A DNA stretch of 64,000 nucleotides from Rhododendron vialii (taxonomy: Eukaryota > Streptophyta > Magnoliopsida > Ericales > Ericaceae), in NCBI RefSeq assembly GCF_030253575.1, contig NC_080569.1:10547001-10611000 (forward strand). The letters run 5' to 3'. Positions 12,922 to 25,089 of the stretch are shown here, one piece after another (position 1 is the stretch's first letter; each line of letters starts with the position of its first letter). The notes beneath the pieces are model-generated. The model did not search any database, was not told the origin of the DNA, and saw nothing but the letters and a program-made list of their open reading frames with translations. Made by a program: the position numbers and the translations under genes.

Positions 12922-13216
12922 AGTGTGGGACCCACTACGGATCCCACACAAACAATCCAAGCCGTTCATTAATTGTAATACATTTTTTCAATGGTCCTCG
13001 CAAAAAATCAGCTAATTCTGATTCCTGTAAGTGCTCGATCCAACATCTAAGTTTTTATTCAAATTTCAAGACAATGAAAAGTTAGATGGTTGGATCGAGT
13101 ACTTATAGGTATCAGACTGAGCTTATTTTTTGGGAGAGCCCTTGAAAAAATGTATTACATTTAATGAACGGCTCGGATCGTTTGTGTGGGACTCGTAACC
13201 CGTAGTGGGCCCCGCG
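12922..13216. mobile_element. Palindromic MITE (GTGGG-CCCAC family, copy 1)
   Basis: A long imperfect inverted repeat: the left arm contains GTGTGGGACCCACTACGG and GTTCATTAATTGTAATACA; the right arm contains their complements (TGTATTACATTTAATGAAC and CCGTAGTGGGCCCC). Related copies are at 15392-15715 (full) and 35978-36135 (half). The target duplication could not be fixed. Confidence 0.75.
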
Positions 13217-13338
13217 TAGTAATCTGTGCACGATCTGTGTGTCAAAAGTCTGTGTCAATAGACTTACTATTTTCATTGTGATACAAAGTTTAGTTTAGTT
13301 GCATTTTATTTTTCTCTCCAGGAAGTCTGTGCCCATCG

Positions 13339-13481
13339 CTTAACATTCACCGTGTCTCCCACCGCTTTCAATCTCACCGTCCATAAGTGTTTTGGACGGT
13401 TCTGGAAGAGTTTTTTTTTTTAAATCAGGGACCATTGATTGCCAAGACGAACGGTGAGATGTTGAGCGGTGAATGTTAAAC
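13339..13481. mobile_element. Short hairpin MITE, 143 bp
   Basis: Inverted ends TTAACATTCACCG and CGGTGAATGTTAA, with a second inverted pair CTCACCGT/ACGGTGAG further in, around a centre with GTCCATAAGTGTTTTGGAC. No coding capacity. Superfamily not determined. Confidence 0.7.
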
Positions 13482-14944
13482 AGTGGGGTAGGCTTGTTGT
13501 TTTCTCTCCTTGATAAGTTTGAGGTGTGGAACAATAATGTTGAGGGTATATGAGTCATTTAAAAGGGAAAGATAAAAGTTATTTCGGATAATACGATTCC
13601 ATCCTTCTTCTTCTTTTTTTATCCGAGAGATACTATTCCATTCATTCTTACTAATTAATGATGTTGAAAGGCAACTTCATCCACAAGATTGAAGTTTTTT
13701 AGGCCCACCATAAGAGCCTGCTTTTTTTTTCTTTTTTTTCTTTTTTCCCTAAGGGAATATGGGTCTACTTAAAAGAAGGCGATTCCTCCATGATTTCTGT
13801 TTGTTGTCTCATTCTTTAGATGTTGATATCAACTGTCCTTTGAAAATGGTTTTCCTATAACTGCAAGCTCTGTCTGTTTTTTCTTCTTTATGAAGCTTCC
13901 TTTTATGAAGTAGTAGAGTATTAACCTAGTAGAAAGGGGACTTCTTTAGAATTTAATGTTGTATAGTACTCCGTATTAGGTTAGAGAAAAGACAATTGGA
14001 CACCAACTACGATAACTAAATTCATTCACGCGGTGTAGCTTTTACTCTTTGGAAGATATATAGTCGTGTTTGAGTGTCGGCATAGCATGTGATGTTTTCA
14101 GTCTCCTCTAAATTTGTTTTATGTTAGTTATAGAGCGTAATACGTACGTTCTTATTTCCGTATATCTTCAAACATTTGCATCTCATTAAAAACAAAAAGG
14201 GGAGGTGCTCAACGTCTTCTTTTGGGAAAAAAAAGAAAAGCATATTGAGCAAGGTTACTCTCAAATCCTCTTCAAATACTACTAAAAAGTTATTGGGCCC
14301 TCGATCGAATAAACACTTTCGCCAGGAAATTCTCCTAAATTAAAAAAATCCGAGAAAAACCTTAACCATCAAAATCCTCCTCCATTGAATAATTGCTTTC
14401 AAGTAGTGGGAGGCATAAGTAATATTTTAGTGAAGTACTTCTTCGTTCCTATGTCTCTCTCTCCATTGTGGCGTGAAAGCCGGCACTATATTGTTTTTCC
14501 GACGAGCAATTATTACGCGCACAGATCCGGATTCAGACGTGTTCGGAGTCTTTTTGGGTATCGACATGGAAGTAGAAATAAATTAAAAACAGAAGACATA
14601 ATAGTGTGCAAAAATTGAGGGTTATTGTTTGAAATACTGAGAGTATACTGTATTTGCAATGCAATCCAATCATGACTAGTGATACGTTTGAATTGCCTTT
14701 TGATCCCAACTACAAAGGAAAGTTTCCTCAGCCAAAAAGGTAGTAAATTTGGGAGGGAAACGTGATAGATCCAATTTTTTAAAATCTCAGACCATGCATG
14801 TTTGCGTAATATTCAATACTCACCTCTCCTTTCACCTTTTCCTTTTACCAATCAAGGGAAACTCACAAATTATTTTTTGCTCGGATTCAATTTTTATTTG
14901 GCTCTATTTTCCCTTTCCTCCTACCAATTACAGTTTGAGCTAGC
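13482..14944. other. Gene-free spacer
   Basis: AT-rich DNA with short T-runs. No convincing gene, RNA or repeat structure seen. Confidence 0.5.
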
Positions 14945-15190
14945 AAAGCTACGCGCATAATTGTAAAACACAACTCCGAATATAATTGTGTCTGAAATCG
15001 TTCGATGCATATGAATTTTGAGCAATGCTACTACAAACATAACTTTAAAATACAACTCTGAATACAAATTGTGTCTGGAACCGTTCGATGCAATGCTACA
15101 CACATGACTTTAAAACACAATTCCGAATACAATTATGTCTGGAATCGTTCAATACAATATATGAATCAAATCCGGAGTTGTGTTTTAAAG
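14945..15190. repeat. Three diverged direct copies of a roughly 70-bp unit
   Basis: Each unit carries AACTTTAAAAxACAAyTCyG, an AATACAATTxTGTCTGGAA-like word and CGTTCGATGCA, starting near 14950, 15020 and 15092. An inverted partner, TCCGGAGTTGTGTTTTAAAG, closes the array near 15170-15190. Similar words at 33590-33715 and 42980-43110 suggest a dispersed MITE family whose ends were duplicated here. Confidence 0.65.
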
Positions 15191-15391
15191 GAGTGTCGTG
15201 CACTTTCTGTTACAATTTGTGGGTTATGTTCTTTGTTCCATATGTAATACAGTAGTACATTAGTAGTGTGTCTCAATGTTATCCATGTGAATGTGTGAAT
15301 CCCCTTTCCACCTTATCACTTATAACCATTTTAAAATTGGGGCCCTCAGTAAAATATCTCTACCCAAGCAGTAAGTCTGTCAACACAAACA

Positions 15392-15715
15392 AATAGTGCA
15401 TAGATTTTGTTGTGGAACCCACCACTGATCTCACACAAATGATCTGAGCCGTTCATTAAATGTAAAACATATTTTTTCAAGGGTCTTCGCAAAAAATCAG
15501 TTCAATCCGATATCTATAGGTGCTTGATCCAATCATCTAACTTTTCATGATTCAAAAATCTGAATGAAAAGTTAGATGATTGGATCGAGCATCTATAGGT
15601 ATCGGATTGAGCTGATTTTTTGCGAAGACCCTTGAAAAAATGAACAGCTCGGATCGTTTGTGTGGAATTCGTAGTGGGCCCCACAACAAAATCTATGCAC
15701 AGTCTATGCACTATT
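15392..15715. mobile_element. Palindromic MITE (GTGGG-CCCAC family, copy 2)
   Basis: Near-perfect hairpin of 324 bp. The left end AATAGTGCATAGATTTTGTT pairs with AACAAAATCTATGCAC near the right end, and the arms meet around CTTTTCATGATTCAAAAATC. The right end carries an extra AGTCTATGCACTATT repeat. No target duplication was identified. Confidence 0.8.
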
Positions 15716-16089
15716 ATCTGTGTGGTTAGCACTGTTGGTTCAGATAAAAACAGTCTCATTGATTTTTTTTTTCCCCCATATTGGGGAGAATCTATTTTGG
15801 AGCCCTCTATGAGATTTTCAATTTTTATTTTGAAAAAACATGATATTTCAATGAAAGAAATGGAAATTGAAGGCAAATTCAAATAGTAGAAAAAAAATGG
15901 GTAGGCCACCGAAGTTGGTGGTAAATTGGTAATCCAGACTATCCAGTAACGTGTTCGAATTTTGATTGGAGGCCTGCTAAAACTGTCTAATTAAAGCAGA
16001 ACATGCTAACCCAGATTTTGTTAATTAAAGATTTCGGAGTTAAGAATCATTGGCAACTGGAGAGAAAGCAATAAGTGTTTGTCCTCCAT

Positions 16090-16215
16090 ATATAAAGTCA
16101 AATGATCGAATTTCACAAAAGCCAAATATTTCGAACCTTGAGATCATTGGAGGATGCACCCGATTGTTAGTATCAGAGCCCTCGCAAGTTGACATAGCTA
16201 GTTTGGATGGAGGGT
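16090..16215 (+). mobile_element. Au-like SINE, 3' part
   Basis: Contains CTTGAGATCATTGGAGGATG followed by a TCAGAGCCCTCGCAAGTTGA stretch, matching the body of plant Au-type SINEs (the GGAGGATTTGTCCCG ... GCGCAAGCTGGCCC region). Diverged; the tRNA-related head is degraded. Similar copies are at 44070, 48180 and 58490. Confidence 0.55.
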
Positions 16216-16644
16216 ATGGATAACAAGATTGGGTTCGGATGGATTATTATAATTAATCATGGAAAGTTGCTTTACAGAAACTACGAGAAAATAGGAATGG
16301 AAGAAACTTGGAAAACAAGTTTGGTTTATCCATTCTCCAAGACAAGTTCTGATTAGAGAAGATTATATCATCCCTAAGGCTAAGATAATATTTATGTCTT
16401 CTTAATTAGGAATATTATTAGATCCTGCAGTCTCAATCTGTGATTGCGTTGTAGACTTCATGAAAATATATAGTGGCTGTGAGTAAACCTTCGTAATTTA
16501 CATATACCAAAAAAATCAAAATATCTGACGTTGATATTCCACACGATGGAATTGCATTTGATTCTCTTATAAATAGAGACAACTGTTTTATATAATATTG
16601 TATTTGTTTTGGTGAGATATAAATAGACAACTTATTAGGCTACG

Positions 16645-16728
16645 TTCCGCTAAAGTTCTTATTTTTTAAATATTTATTTTCTGTTTTACGAGATATCATT
16701 ATCTCATATTACATTCTTTAGTGGAACG
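16645..16728. mobile_element. Short MITE with TTCCGCTAAAG ends
   Basis: Inverted ends TTCCGCTAAAG and CTTTAGTGGAA about 85 bp apart, with an internal TTTTACGAGATATC. Related sequence occurs at 16865-16930, 25410-25530 and, as a clean palindrome, at 56204-56288. Confidence 0.6.
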
Positions 16729-17281
16729 GGACCTACTAGTACTAACACAAAAAGTGATTCGATCAACTACAATGACAATCGACTTAACTCTCCCTTTTTT
16801 TATTTATTTTTATGGACCTTATAGATGAAGAAACCGAGTTGCCGAGATAACACACAGACTCTATCCCGCTAAGATTCTTATTTGTTAAGTACTTATTTCT
16901 TGTTTTACGAGAGACATGTTATTTTCTCACAATACATCACCTTTAATTCAAAACAACAATACTTAATTGTTGACGATGCTAATTATTTTTGTGATATTTT
17001 TTTCTTGATCTGCATAGATTTACACTGGCAGAAGAGAAATACAAGCATTTTTGAACACCACTCTTTTGGTAATCGGTTTCCAGATAATGAAAGGTGGTAG
17101 TCGCGACTCGCGAGCCGAATCAAGTCATATTTCTGTCCCAAGTTCTCCGTTTTCTTCTCCCTCACAATCAAACTTCTCCTTCAAGATTTTACAAGAATTA
17201 ATCGAGATGCACAAGAGGACGGTAGTATTTTTTAATTAAAAAGACGAATATAATAACACCATCTTTATCTCATCCTTATTA

Positions 17282-17517
17282 CTTCCTCCGTTCCAAATTA
17301 ATAGTCCAGTTCGGTCTCCAATACAACTTTTAAAATGTTAATATCTTTCGATCTACAATGTCTTTAAAAATTTTAATAACTTTGTATAATAGAACTAATT
17401 GAGATCTATCATATGAAATCCATATTGCACATAAAATTCATTATAGATTGAAAGATATTAACAATCTAAAAAATGCATTGAAGACCGAAATGGACTATTA
17501 ATTTGGAACGGAGGGAG
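17282..17517. mobile_element. Stowaway-type (Tc1/mariner) MITE, 236 bp
   Basis: TIRs CTTCCTCCGTTCCAAATTAA and its complement ending GGAACGGAGGGAG, flanked by TA on both sides. An AGTCCAGTTCGGTCT subterminal repeat is shared with the copy at 62142-62377, which has the same length. Confidence 0.88.
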
Positions 17518-17702
17518 TATATCTGCATGTGGACAAATATAATATCTATATCATCATATGGGAGATATTATATTCGGGATCTATATTCGGGTGGCAAATA
17601 CTGGATATAAGTACTTCAAAAATATTGACCGAGGTGATAACATATTTGTCTCTTATATGCCGTCGACAAACTGACCGTAAAGAACATGCATTTATTAAAA
17701 AA

Positions 17703-18990
17703 AAGGAATTTATAGAAATGGTCCTCTTAATTTTACCCGAGTCTCATTTTCGTCCTTCAAGTATTAATTGCAACTATTTTGACCTTCAAGTTTGATTTTC
17801 GTACCAATTTGATCCAATTGATAACGTCTGTCAACTAAACTGGATAAAAAAAATCAAATTGAGGGCAGATGTCATCAATTAGATCAACTTGGTACGAACT
17901 ACAACGTCCAAACTGCCATCAATCTGATTTTTCTGTCCTGTTTGGCTAACAGAAGTTATCAATTGAACTAATTTGGTATACTAAACTTGAAGGTCAAAAG
18001 AATTATAATTGATACTTAAAAGATGAAAATGAAACTCGAATGGAAGTAGGAGGACCATTTACATAAAGGGAAAATTTCAAAAGAAACCCTGAACTTTCTG
18101 ACAACTCACAAAAAACACTTGAACTTTCACTATTAACAAAAAAATACCTAAACTTACCATTTTGTTAACAATTAGACCCCTGCCGTCCAATTCCGTTAGT
18201 TTGTAACGGATGGAGCTAATGGAAGGCGTTAACTTTTTTCTTTTTTTTACTTTTTACATTCAAAAATTACTTTTAACTCTTTCTTTTTTTATTGGTAAAT
18301 AAATATGCAATAAAGTTCTTTTTTTCTTATTATTTATCGAAAATTACTTTAACCCTATTTTTTATTTTCAAATTTTACCTTTCCCCTCTCTCTCTCTCTC
18401 CCTTTTTTTCTTATTAGAATCGACTCCACACCACCAATTAACCCCACAACCAACCGCCTAAGCCTTAGCCACAATTTCAAAAATTCAAAAGTTCTTTTAA
18501 CCTCCTTTTTGTAACCTTTTCTTTTTTTTTACTACTTTCCCTATTTGTAACTTTTGAATTTCTGAAATTGTGGCTAAGGCTTAGGCGGTTAGTTGTGGGG
18601 TTAATTGGTGGTGTGGAGTTGATTCTAAAAAGAAAAAAAAGGGGGAGAGAGAGAGGGGGGAAAGGCAAAATTTGAAAATAAAAAATAGGGTTAAAGTAAT
18701 TTTCGATAAATAATAAGAAAAAAAGAACTTTATTGCATATTTATTTACCAATAAAAAAAGAATGAGTTAAAAGTAATTTTTGAATGTAAAAAGTAAAAAA
18801 TAAATAAAATTAACGCCTTCCGTTAGCTCCATCCGTTACAAACTAAAACGGAATTGGACAGCAGGGGTCAAATTGTTCACGGAATGCTAAGTTTAGGTGT
18901 TTTTTTGTTAATAGTGAAAATTTAAGTGTTTTTTTGCGAGTTGTCAGAAAGTTCAGGGGTTTTTTTGAAATTTTCCCTTACATAAATTAT
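17703..18990. mobile_element. Older palindromic MITE split by the 910-bp foldback element
   Basis: Inverted arms carrying ATAGAAATGGTCCTC (left, from about 17703) and GAGGACCATTTACATAAATT (right). The right arm is interrupted at 18068 by the foldback element and resumes at 18978-18990. Removing the insertion plus one copy of its 9-bp target duplication restores a right end that pairs with the left end through the AATTTAT stretch. Internal arms contain CTTCAAGTTTG and CAAATTTGG-type complementary words. Outer target duplication not resolved. Confidence 0.7.
18068..18977. mobile_element. Mutator-type foldback element, 910 bp, 9-bp TSD
   Basis: Two near-complementary arms of about 425 bp (18068-18490 and 18549-18977) enclose a loop of about 58 bp. 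Ends are GGGAAAATTTC and GAAATTTTCCC. Perfect 9-bp direct repeats TTACATAAA lie at 18059-18067 and 18978-18986, indicating a Mutator-like insertion. A transcript would fold into a very long hairpin. It sits about 465 bp upstream of the RINGv gene start. Confidence 0.9.
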
Positions 18991-19442
18991 CCTAAAAAAA
19001 TGTGGACAATCATTTTTGTTTCCCCAAAAAACACGTCTCCTTTTTCTTTCAATCTGAAATTGACATCTCCTTGTTCATTCACGTACTTGAACAGTGTACA
19101 CTTTAGTATGACCTATCGAAGGAATGGCCCCAAGAGTGAGAGCAATCAGTGTGTGTGAGAGAGAGCACTTTGAAGGGGGGGGCGGTAGGCCAGACCTCCC
19201 CACCTGCTTTTGCCATAAATGAGGAAGTACTCCAGTATATCATAAACCTAACTTTAAACCCACTAAACCACAAATATCATAACACACTCATAAAAACCTC
19301 ATGATCTCCAGTCACCCATCTCAAGAAAAAAGTAGAGCATTAAGTTCTTCCCTTTCTTCTCCAGCCAGTTTCTGGGTTTGTTTCCTTTTACAGTTCTTGA
19401 GGTTTTGAGCTTCCAGGGGTTAGCTGAAGTAGCTGTGTTGTG

Positions 19443-22400
19443 ATGATGGAACACAGAGACACTGACTCCTCAAATCAGGCCCAAGAGCATGGTGGGAGTG
19501 CAAGCCAAAGTGAACAAGTTGTCATTCCAATTCAGAAGGTAATTATTTTTTTTTTGTTTCTTTTCTGCTTTACAGTTCCGTCTTTTAGAATTTGGTTTAG
19601 CCCTTTTATCCTATTTTGTGAGTTGGATGGAAATGATTCATTAGTTAGGTCTGGATTTTTGTTCTGTTTCTTAATCTCTTGAATTTTGAATTTCGGTTTT
19701 GCCTTTTTCGAGGTTTTGTTTGTCTTTGCCTAGGACATCTTCAGTTTTGCTTTTTTCTTTTTTCTTTTTTTAATTTTTTTTTTGGTCAGGCTATATACAT
19801 CTGTGGGGAGTTAGTTGGGTGTTAAAGTTAGCACGGATCCAAAGGCTATCATAGCCCTGCTCCGAAAGCGCGGCCCCCTCGTAAGACTCGAACCTGGGTC
19901 TCGTAAGACTCGAACCTGGGTCACCACTGGGAGAGGGAAATGAGTTACCAACTTTACTAGAAGTGGTTCTCATCTTCATTTTTTCTTTGATGGGTTTATT
20001 TCTGTTTTGACTTCAGTTTCTTTGTTTGGTGATTTCAGTGGAATCACCATACAAAGAAAAATTGATTTATGTGTTGTTGGCTCTTCACTTTTGTCTTCAC
20101 CTCCGGCAATTGAATTTCACTTGATGGATTTGGCACAAGGGTTTTGAAAACCTAACATGTCCAGAGTCCCAACTTATTCCCACCAGTCACCATTGTTATA
20201 GACCCATAAAGCCCTCTAGCTCAGCAGGATCTAACTTCCAAAAATTATGCTATCTATTTAGAATTATGCTAAGAAAACATGTGGAATAGTTTGGAAAAAT
20301 GTACTAGAACAAAGTACAAACCACAAACCTGATGGTTTTTGGCTCTTGCTGATAGTGGAAAAGAAGCTGGTTGGAGGCATGCTGGTATTTACCTTTTCCT
20401 GTTGGTAGTGGTGAATGATTGGGAATGCATTCTCATGCTGATCAAATAATCTGCACTAATGGGTGTTTACAATTTAAACAGTATCAAAATTGTACTACTT
20501 ACCGCAACTTTGCACTATTTTGTCATCGATTTATCCATAAGGTGCCAAAATTTTGAGACTCTTTGGAAGTAACTTGGACGAGTGAATTTTTAATTAATTT
20601 TCAGGCATTAACGAATTCTCTTACCAAAAAATCAATCAGGCTTTAAGTATTCATGAAGTCATAAAAAGGTGTAATGAACAAATTGTGTTGCCTAAACACG
20701 CTATGCTTGACTACTAAGTACTAACCTCTATGTTTGTGAGTGTGCGTATGTATTTCTCATTTAGTACTAGTTGTCAAATGCATGAACTAAGTTATTGGTA
20801 TGGTAGCTGATAGTTCTATTGAATGCCTATTTCGCATCGCACCAGTTCAATGACATCTCCTGATTCTCTTTCAGGTAGAAGAGTCCTCTTCTATATCTGA
20901 AGAACCACCACATGCCAAGCAATGGAGGAAACCAAACCTCTTCCTAGAGATTCCCTCGAGAGCATTAGAGGTCTCTCCGAAGGAATACATTCAAATTAAA
21001 ATGCCTCCAACGCCAACTCCCACTCCCAAGAGAGTAAATTTCCTCCTGACACCAAGCCCTTCCGATGCAAGAGTAAGTGGGTCTCCAGGTCCCTCAACCA
21101 GAGGTAAATCTTCCTTGAAAAGTCTCCTACCGAAACTGAGCTTCAAGTCCAGAACTTCTCAGTCGGATGCTGAGAGGGCTGCCAACCTCGCTGTAGAAGC
21201 TTTATCTCCAGTGCCACAAGACAAGCCTTCTATCTCAAGGTCATGGTCACTTACCAAAATATTTACTCCGCGGATGAAGAGAACATCGTCGCTACCTGTT
21301 ACACCGATTGGGCACTCCAACCCAGAATCTATTTGCGGAGAAAACCTTAGCAGTTCAGCTACTTTAAAGGTAAGGTTACTGAAAATTTTGCAGTTACAGT
21401 TTTAACTGAGGAAAAGGAAAAAAGGCATTTAGTTGAGTTCATGGGATTTGGCCTAACAAGAATCTAATTGACATGGCATGGTTGGAATTTCTTGATATGG
21501 GAGAGGGTTAAGATCGTGCCATTGTCTTTGACTATGATGAAATTTTACAGTGCATGTCATCACTAGCTCACTGCATAAAGTGGTTAAGTGACTTTGAGCC
21601 ACTGCCAGCATACCTCATACTGATAGAAGTAGTTCATTACATTAACTTCGGGGACATTTAGACTTTTCTTTTCTTTGGATTTCTTGGTTTTTTCATGATA
21701 ATCAATTTTTTTAGTCTTTCATTCTCAACATTACGTTGATGTGGGTACAATTATCTTAGCATCAGTTGTTGCATTATTTGTAGACAAAAGGAGCGCTTCG
21801 CCCAATATCTCGCTCACTTTCAGTCCCTGACCTCAACGCCATCAAAGACAGAAGAATGAGGAGAACAGATTCATTTTTCCGCGTAATTCCCTCAACTCCT
21901 CGAGTGAAGGAAGGGGATACAGTCTCGTCAACTACAACTCCAGCAGGAGATGCTGGTATGTTTGCTGTCTTTAGTATCTAAACGTAGTCATCTTCAAATT
22001 TAAAAATTTTACAATTTATATTAATTGGACTGGTATGTAGATTTCTTCGGCTGAATGGTCTAGGTTCCACAAAAGTTTTATATGCCATATGCATTCCATT
22101 GGCTGACAAGTGATTTTGTTAAATGGGTAGCATCCTGGATGTGTTAGCAATAGTGAACCTGTGTTGATATAGATTTTTTACAGTATGTCCTGATGACAAT
22201 CATTTGGAATAGTAGTTATTTGATTGTTTTTAGATGCCAGTGTGTGTGTGTGTGTGTGTGTGTGTGATAATATTTGTATCTACGGAAAGATGTGCATATG
22301 CTTTAACGACCATCCTTTTTAATGTTACGATCATATTCAGAAAACAGTGAAGCTTCTGGTGAGGATATACCTGAAGAAGAGGCTGTTTGTAGAATTTGTT

Positions 22401-25086
22401 TGGTTGAGTTGTGTGAGGGTGGCGAAACACTTAAGATGGAATGCAGCTGTAAAGGGGATCTTGCTTTGGCTCATCAAGAGTGTGCTGTAAAATGGTTTAG
22501 CATCAAAGGTAACAAGACCTGTGATGTTTGCAAGCAAGAGGTTCGAAATTTACCTGTCACGCTTTTAAGGATCCAAAGTGTTCGAAATCGGAATACTGGA
22601 GCAAATAGAGCCTCGCATATCGAAATAAACGGATACAGGCAAGTGAATTTTTTTCTTTTTTTTTTTCTTTATGTAATTGCACCACACAAATACTCTCCAT
22701 TAACATGCCTCATAGTTTGAGACTCTCAAACATCAATCCTTGATGTCGGAACATCCTGATAGAGAAGATAGCTTAGCTTCACAGTCCTTGAAAATAAAGG
22801 GCGGGGGATTCTTTTATTTTTTTTGATTGGGGGGATTCTTTTATTCCAAATACTCCACTATGAATTCATTCCAACTTTGCTGTTTTATATGACTTCTATT
22901 TGCCATCAACCTTTATGGATACATGTAAACGATCACCTATAGATATGTATCTCTCATAGGTGATCGAGAGAGTTAACCAGCTCAGATACAGCCGACACCC
23001 TAAATTAATTTAAAGGAATTTATGAAGTTGAGTCCTTCCATTACTGCAGATCTGTTTTCTTTATACCGCACCAATGCCTGTTGTCAATCAGATTCACCAA
23101 TGTCCGTTGTCAATCAGATTATTAGATTGTTTATTGCTTTACTGGCATATTTTTTTGTTCCTACTTGCCCCCAATTTTTTTCTCTGTGCCGTTATGAGTC
23201 CGTGAATGATTTTTACAATGAAAATGATGCATACGCTGAGTTTCACATGGTAGGTGACAAAATTAAGGAAGCAGAAACATTTGAAAAGAAAAAGAAAAAG
23301 AAACATTATTAGATGCAGAATTGCCAGATGTTTCAGGCATTACTGTCTGACTGTCATAGGCATTTATACTAACTTTTATATTATGTCATCAAGTGCAAGA
23401 TTTCTGGGTCATATTTCAAAAGTAACCTAATTAACCTCTGTATTGGTGTGGCCTAAAGTTTTGTTTTATAATCCTTACTAGGGTTTGGCAGGAAGTTCCT
23501 ATTCTTGTCATTGTCAGCATGCTTGCCTACTTTTGTTTTCTCGAGCAGCTTCTGGTAAGCTTTGTTAATCTTCTTCTGCCTAAAAATGGAGCAATAGTAT
23601 TCTCGGTAATATTTTTCACTTTCTTGCAGGTCGGAAGAATGGGTACTGGTGCAGTGACCATATCTCTTCCATTTTCTTGTGTATTGGGTCTCCTTGCATC
23701 CATGACCTCTTCAACCATGGGTACGCTTTTAGTTCGTCGTGAAATCTCATATTAGACGGATAGAGAACAAATACTAAAGAGGACCAAGTACCAACTATGA
23801 AGTGTTACATTTCATGTAAGCAATGTGTGCTTAAGCTGCCGGATCATGGATTTTGCGGAAAGATTTCTACCAAGTGAAACCAAAAAACAATTAATTTAGC
23901 TTCTTCAATTTGCTATGTTTGTATCTTTTCTTTTAGCTTTTACCTCCCTCATAATGCCTCCATAAATCCATGATCAAAATGGCCTATTCTGTGGTATTTT
24001 GTAGGTGTGGAGTTGTTCCAATTAGATGAAATGGAACACTCAATGTTTCAAATTTATTAGATCTTGTCTTTTACGGGTTGTATTCCGCCCGAGTTAGAGT
24101 CCATTTTGCTTAAGGACTCTTCGTAAGTTTCTGTTTTCTTGTAATCCAGTGACATTTTCAAAAAAAAATAAAAAAACTGTTTCAAATTTATTGTCTCAGA
24201 AATAGATTTGTTGAAAAATGTCATTGCTTGTATTGCTCTCAACTGCTGTATTGCTTGGTATTTAAATGCAGATTAGATCCCTGTTTCGATGTTGTTAGTT
24301 GTTTTCACTTTTTCTTGGTTTTTCACTAACTGCTCTTGACTTTCTATGTGCAGTGAAGAGAAGATTTGTCTGGGTTTATGCATCAGTCCAATTTGCACTC
24401 GTGGTTCTTTTTGCCCATATTTTCTACACCTTGGTAAGACCCTTTCTACTTATTCCGTAATACCTCCAAGAGAATGAGTACAAAACAAACGAACTCAACT
24501 AGTGTCTTGATTGAATTAAAAAGAAATCTTTCTTGAAAATGAGTGGATTTTATTTACTATAGACCCAAATAAGCTGGTTCGATGCACACTATATTTAGAC
24601 CTTTTATCAATCGAAGACGTATAGGTGATAGTGGGAAGATACGAATCGAATTGAACAAGTTACGTCATTGAGTGGCTTGATTCAGAGTGCATTAACATCA
24701 TTAAAAACCCTTTTTAACTTTCTATCTGACATGTTAGCAGATATGAGTATAGCTTGCAATATACTTAAGTATCTTGTAACCCGATATGTTTCTTCTTTGT
24801 ATGCTTTATATTTTTCCTTCACTGGCATATTCTACAGATTCATGTGCAATCAGTCCTGTCGATTCTCCTATCAACCTTCGCGGGGTTCGGCATTGCAATG
24901 AGTGGGAGTTCTATTCTCGTCGAAGTTTTCAGATGGAGAAGGCATTGGCGTGCCCAGGCAGATCAGCAGGACGGGTCCCTACTCGTGACCCTCCCAAATC
25001 GATGGCCTCAAAGCACAACCACATCCCAGTTGGCTTCTCCTCATCCCCGCATAACTGAAAATCCAGAAACTTTTAGTGGGAGCTGA
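19443..25086 (+). CDS. RINGv (MARCH-like) E3 ubiquitin ligase, membrane-anchored, 8 exons
   Basis: Predicted membrane-embedded E3 ligase. Exons: 19443-19538, 20875-21369, 21784-21955, 22341-22638, 23482-23554, 23630-23720, 24354-24433, 24838-25086 (stop TGA); 517 residues. The first ATG of a tandem ATGATG at 19443 is taken as start. The N-terminal half is Ser/Pro/Thr-rich and basic, including [10 protein letters not shown] and [10 protein letters not shown], and is probably phosphorylated and disordered. A C4HC3 RINGv domain spans 271-318: Cys271, Cys274, Cys289, Cys291, His299, Cys302, Cys315, Cys318. Four hydrophobic segments follow (about residues 360-500), starting [13 protein letters not shown], then [26 protein letters not shown] and [14 protein letters not shown]. 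The tail is short and hydrophilic. All joins keep frame; the intron after 22638 uses a GC donor. Substrate unknown. Confidence 0.93.
19780..19985 (-). mobile_element. tRNA-derived SINE in intron 1, with internal 22-bp duplication
   Basis: On the minus strand, a Pol III B-box-like GGTTCGAGTCTTACGAG occurs twice in tandem (22-bp unit with ACCCAGGTTCGAGTC), after an upstream A-box-like TTGGTAACTCATTTCC. The minus-strand copy ends in an A-rich tail (plus-strand T-run at about 19770-19785). Target duplication not identified because both flanks are T-rich. Confidence 0.6.
22639..23481 (+). other. GC-AG intron of the RINGv gene
   Basis: The donor reads CAG|GCAAGT (GC at 22639-22640) and the acceptor CTAG|GGTTTGG (AG at 23480-23481). 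Only this junction restores the conserved GYRVWQ reading. The GT two bases downstream would break the frame. The rest of the donor matches the strong consensus usual for GC introns. Confidence 0.85.
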
Positions 25087-25089
25087 ATT

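Noticed and set aside
16168..16180. TAGTATCAGAGCC as an LTR primer-binding site
   Set aside because: The surrounding sequence fits the body of an Au-like SINE better, and no LTR pair is present.
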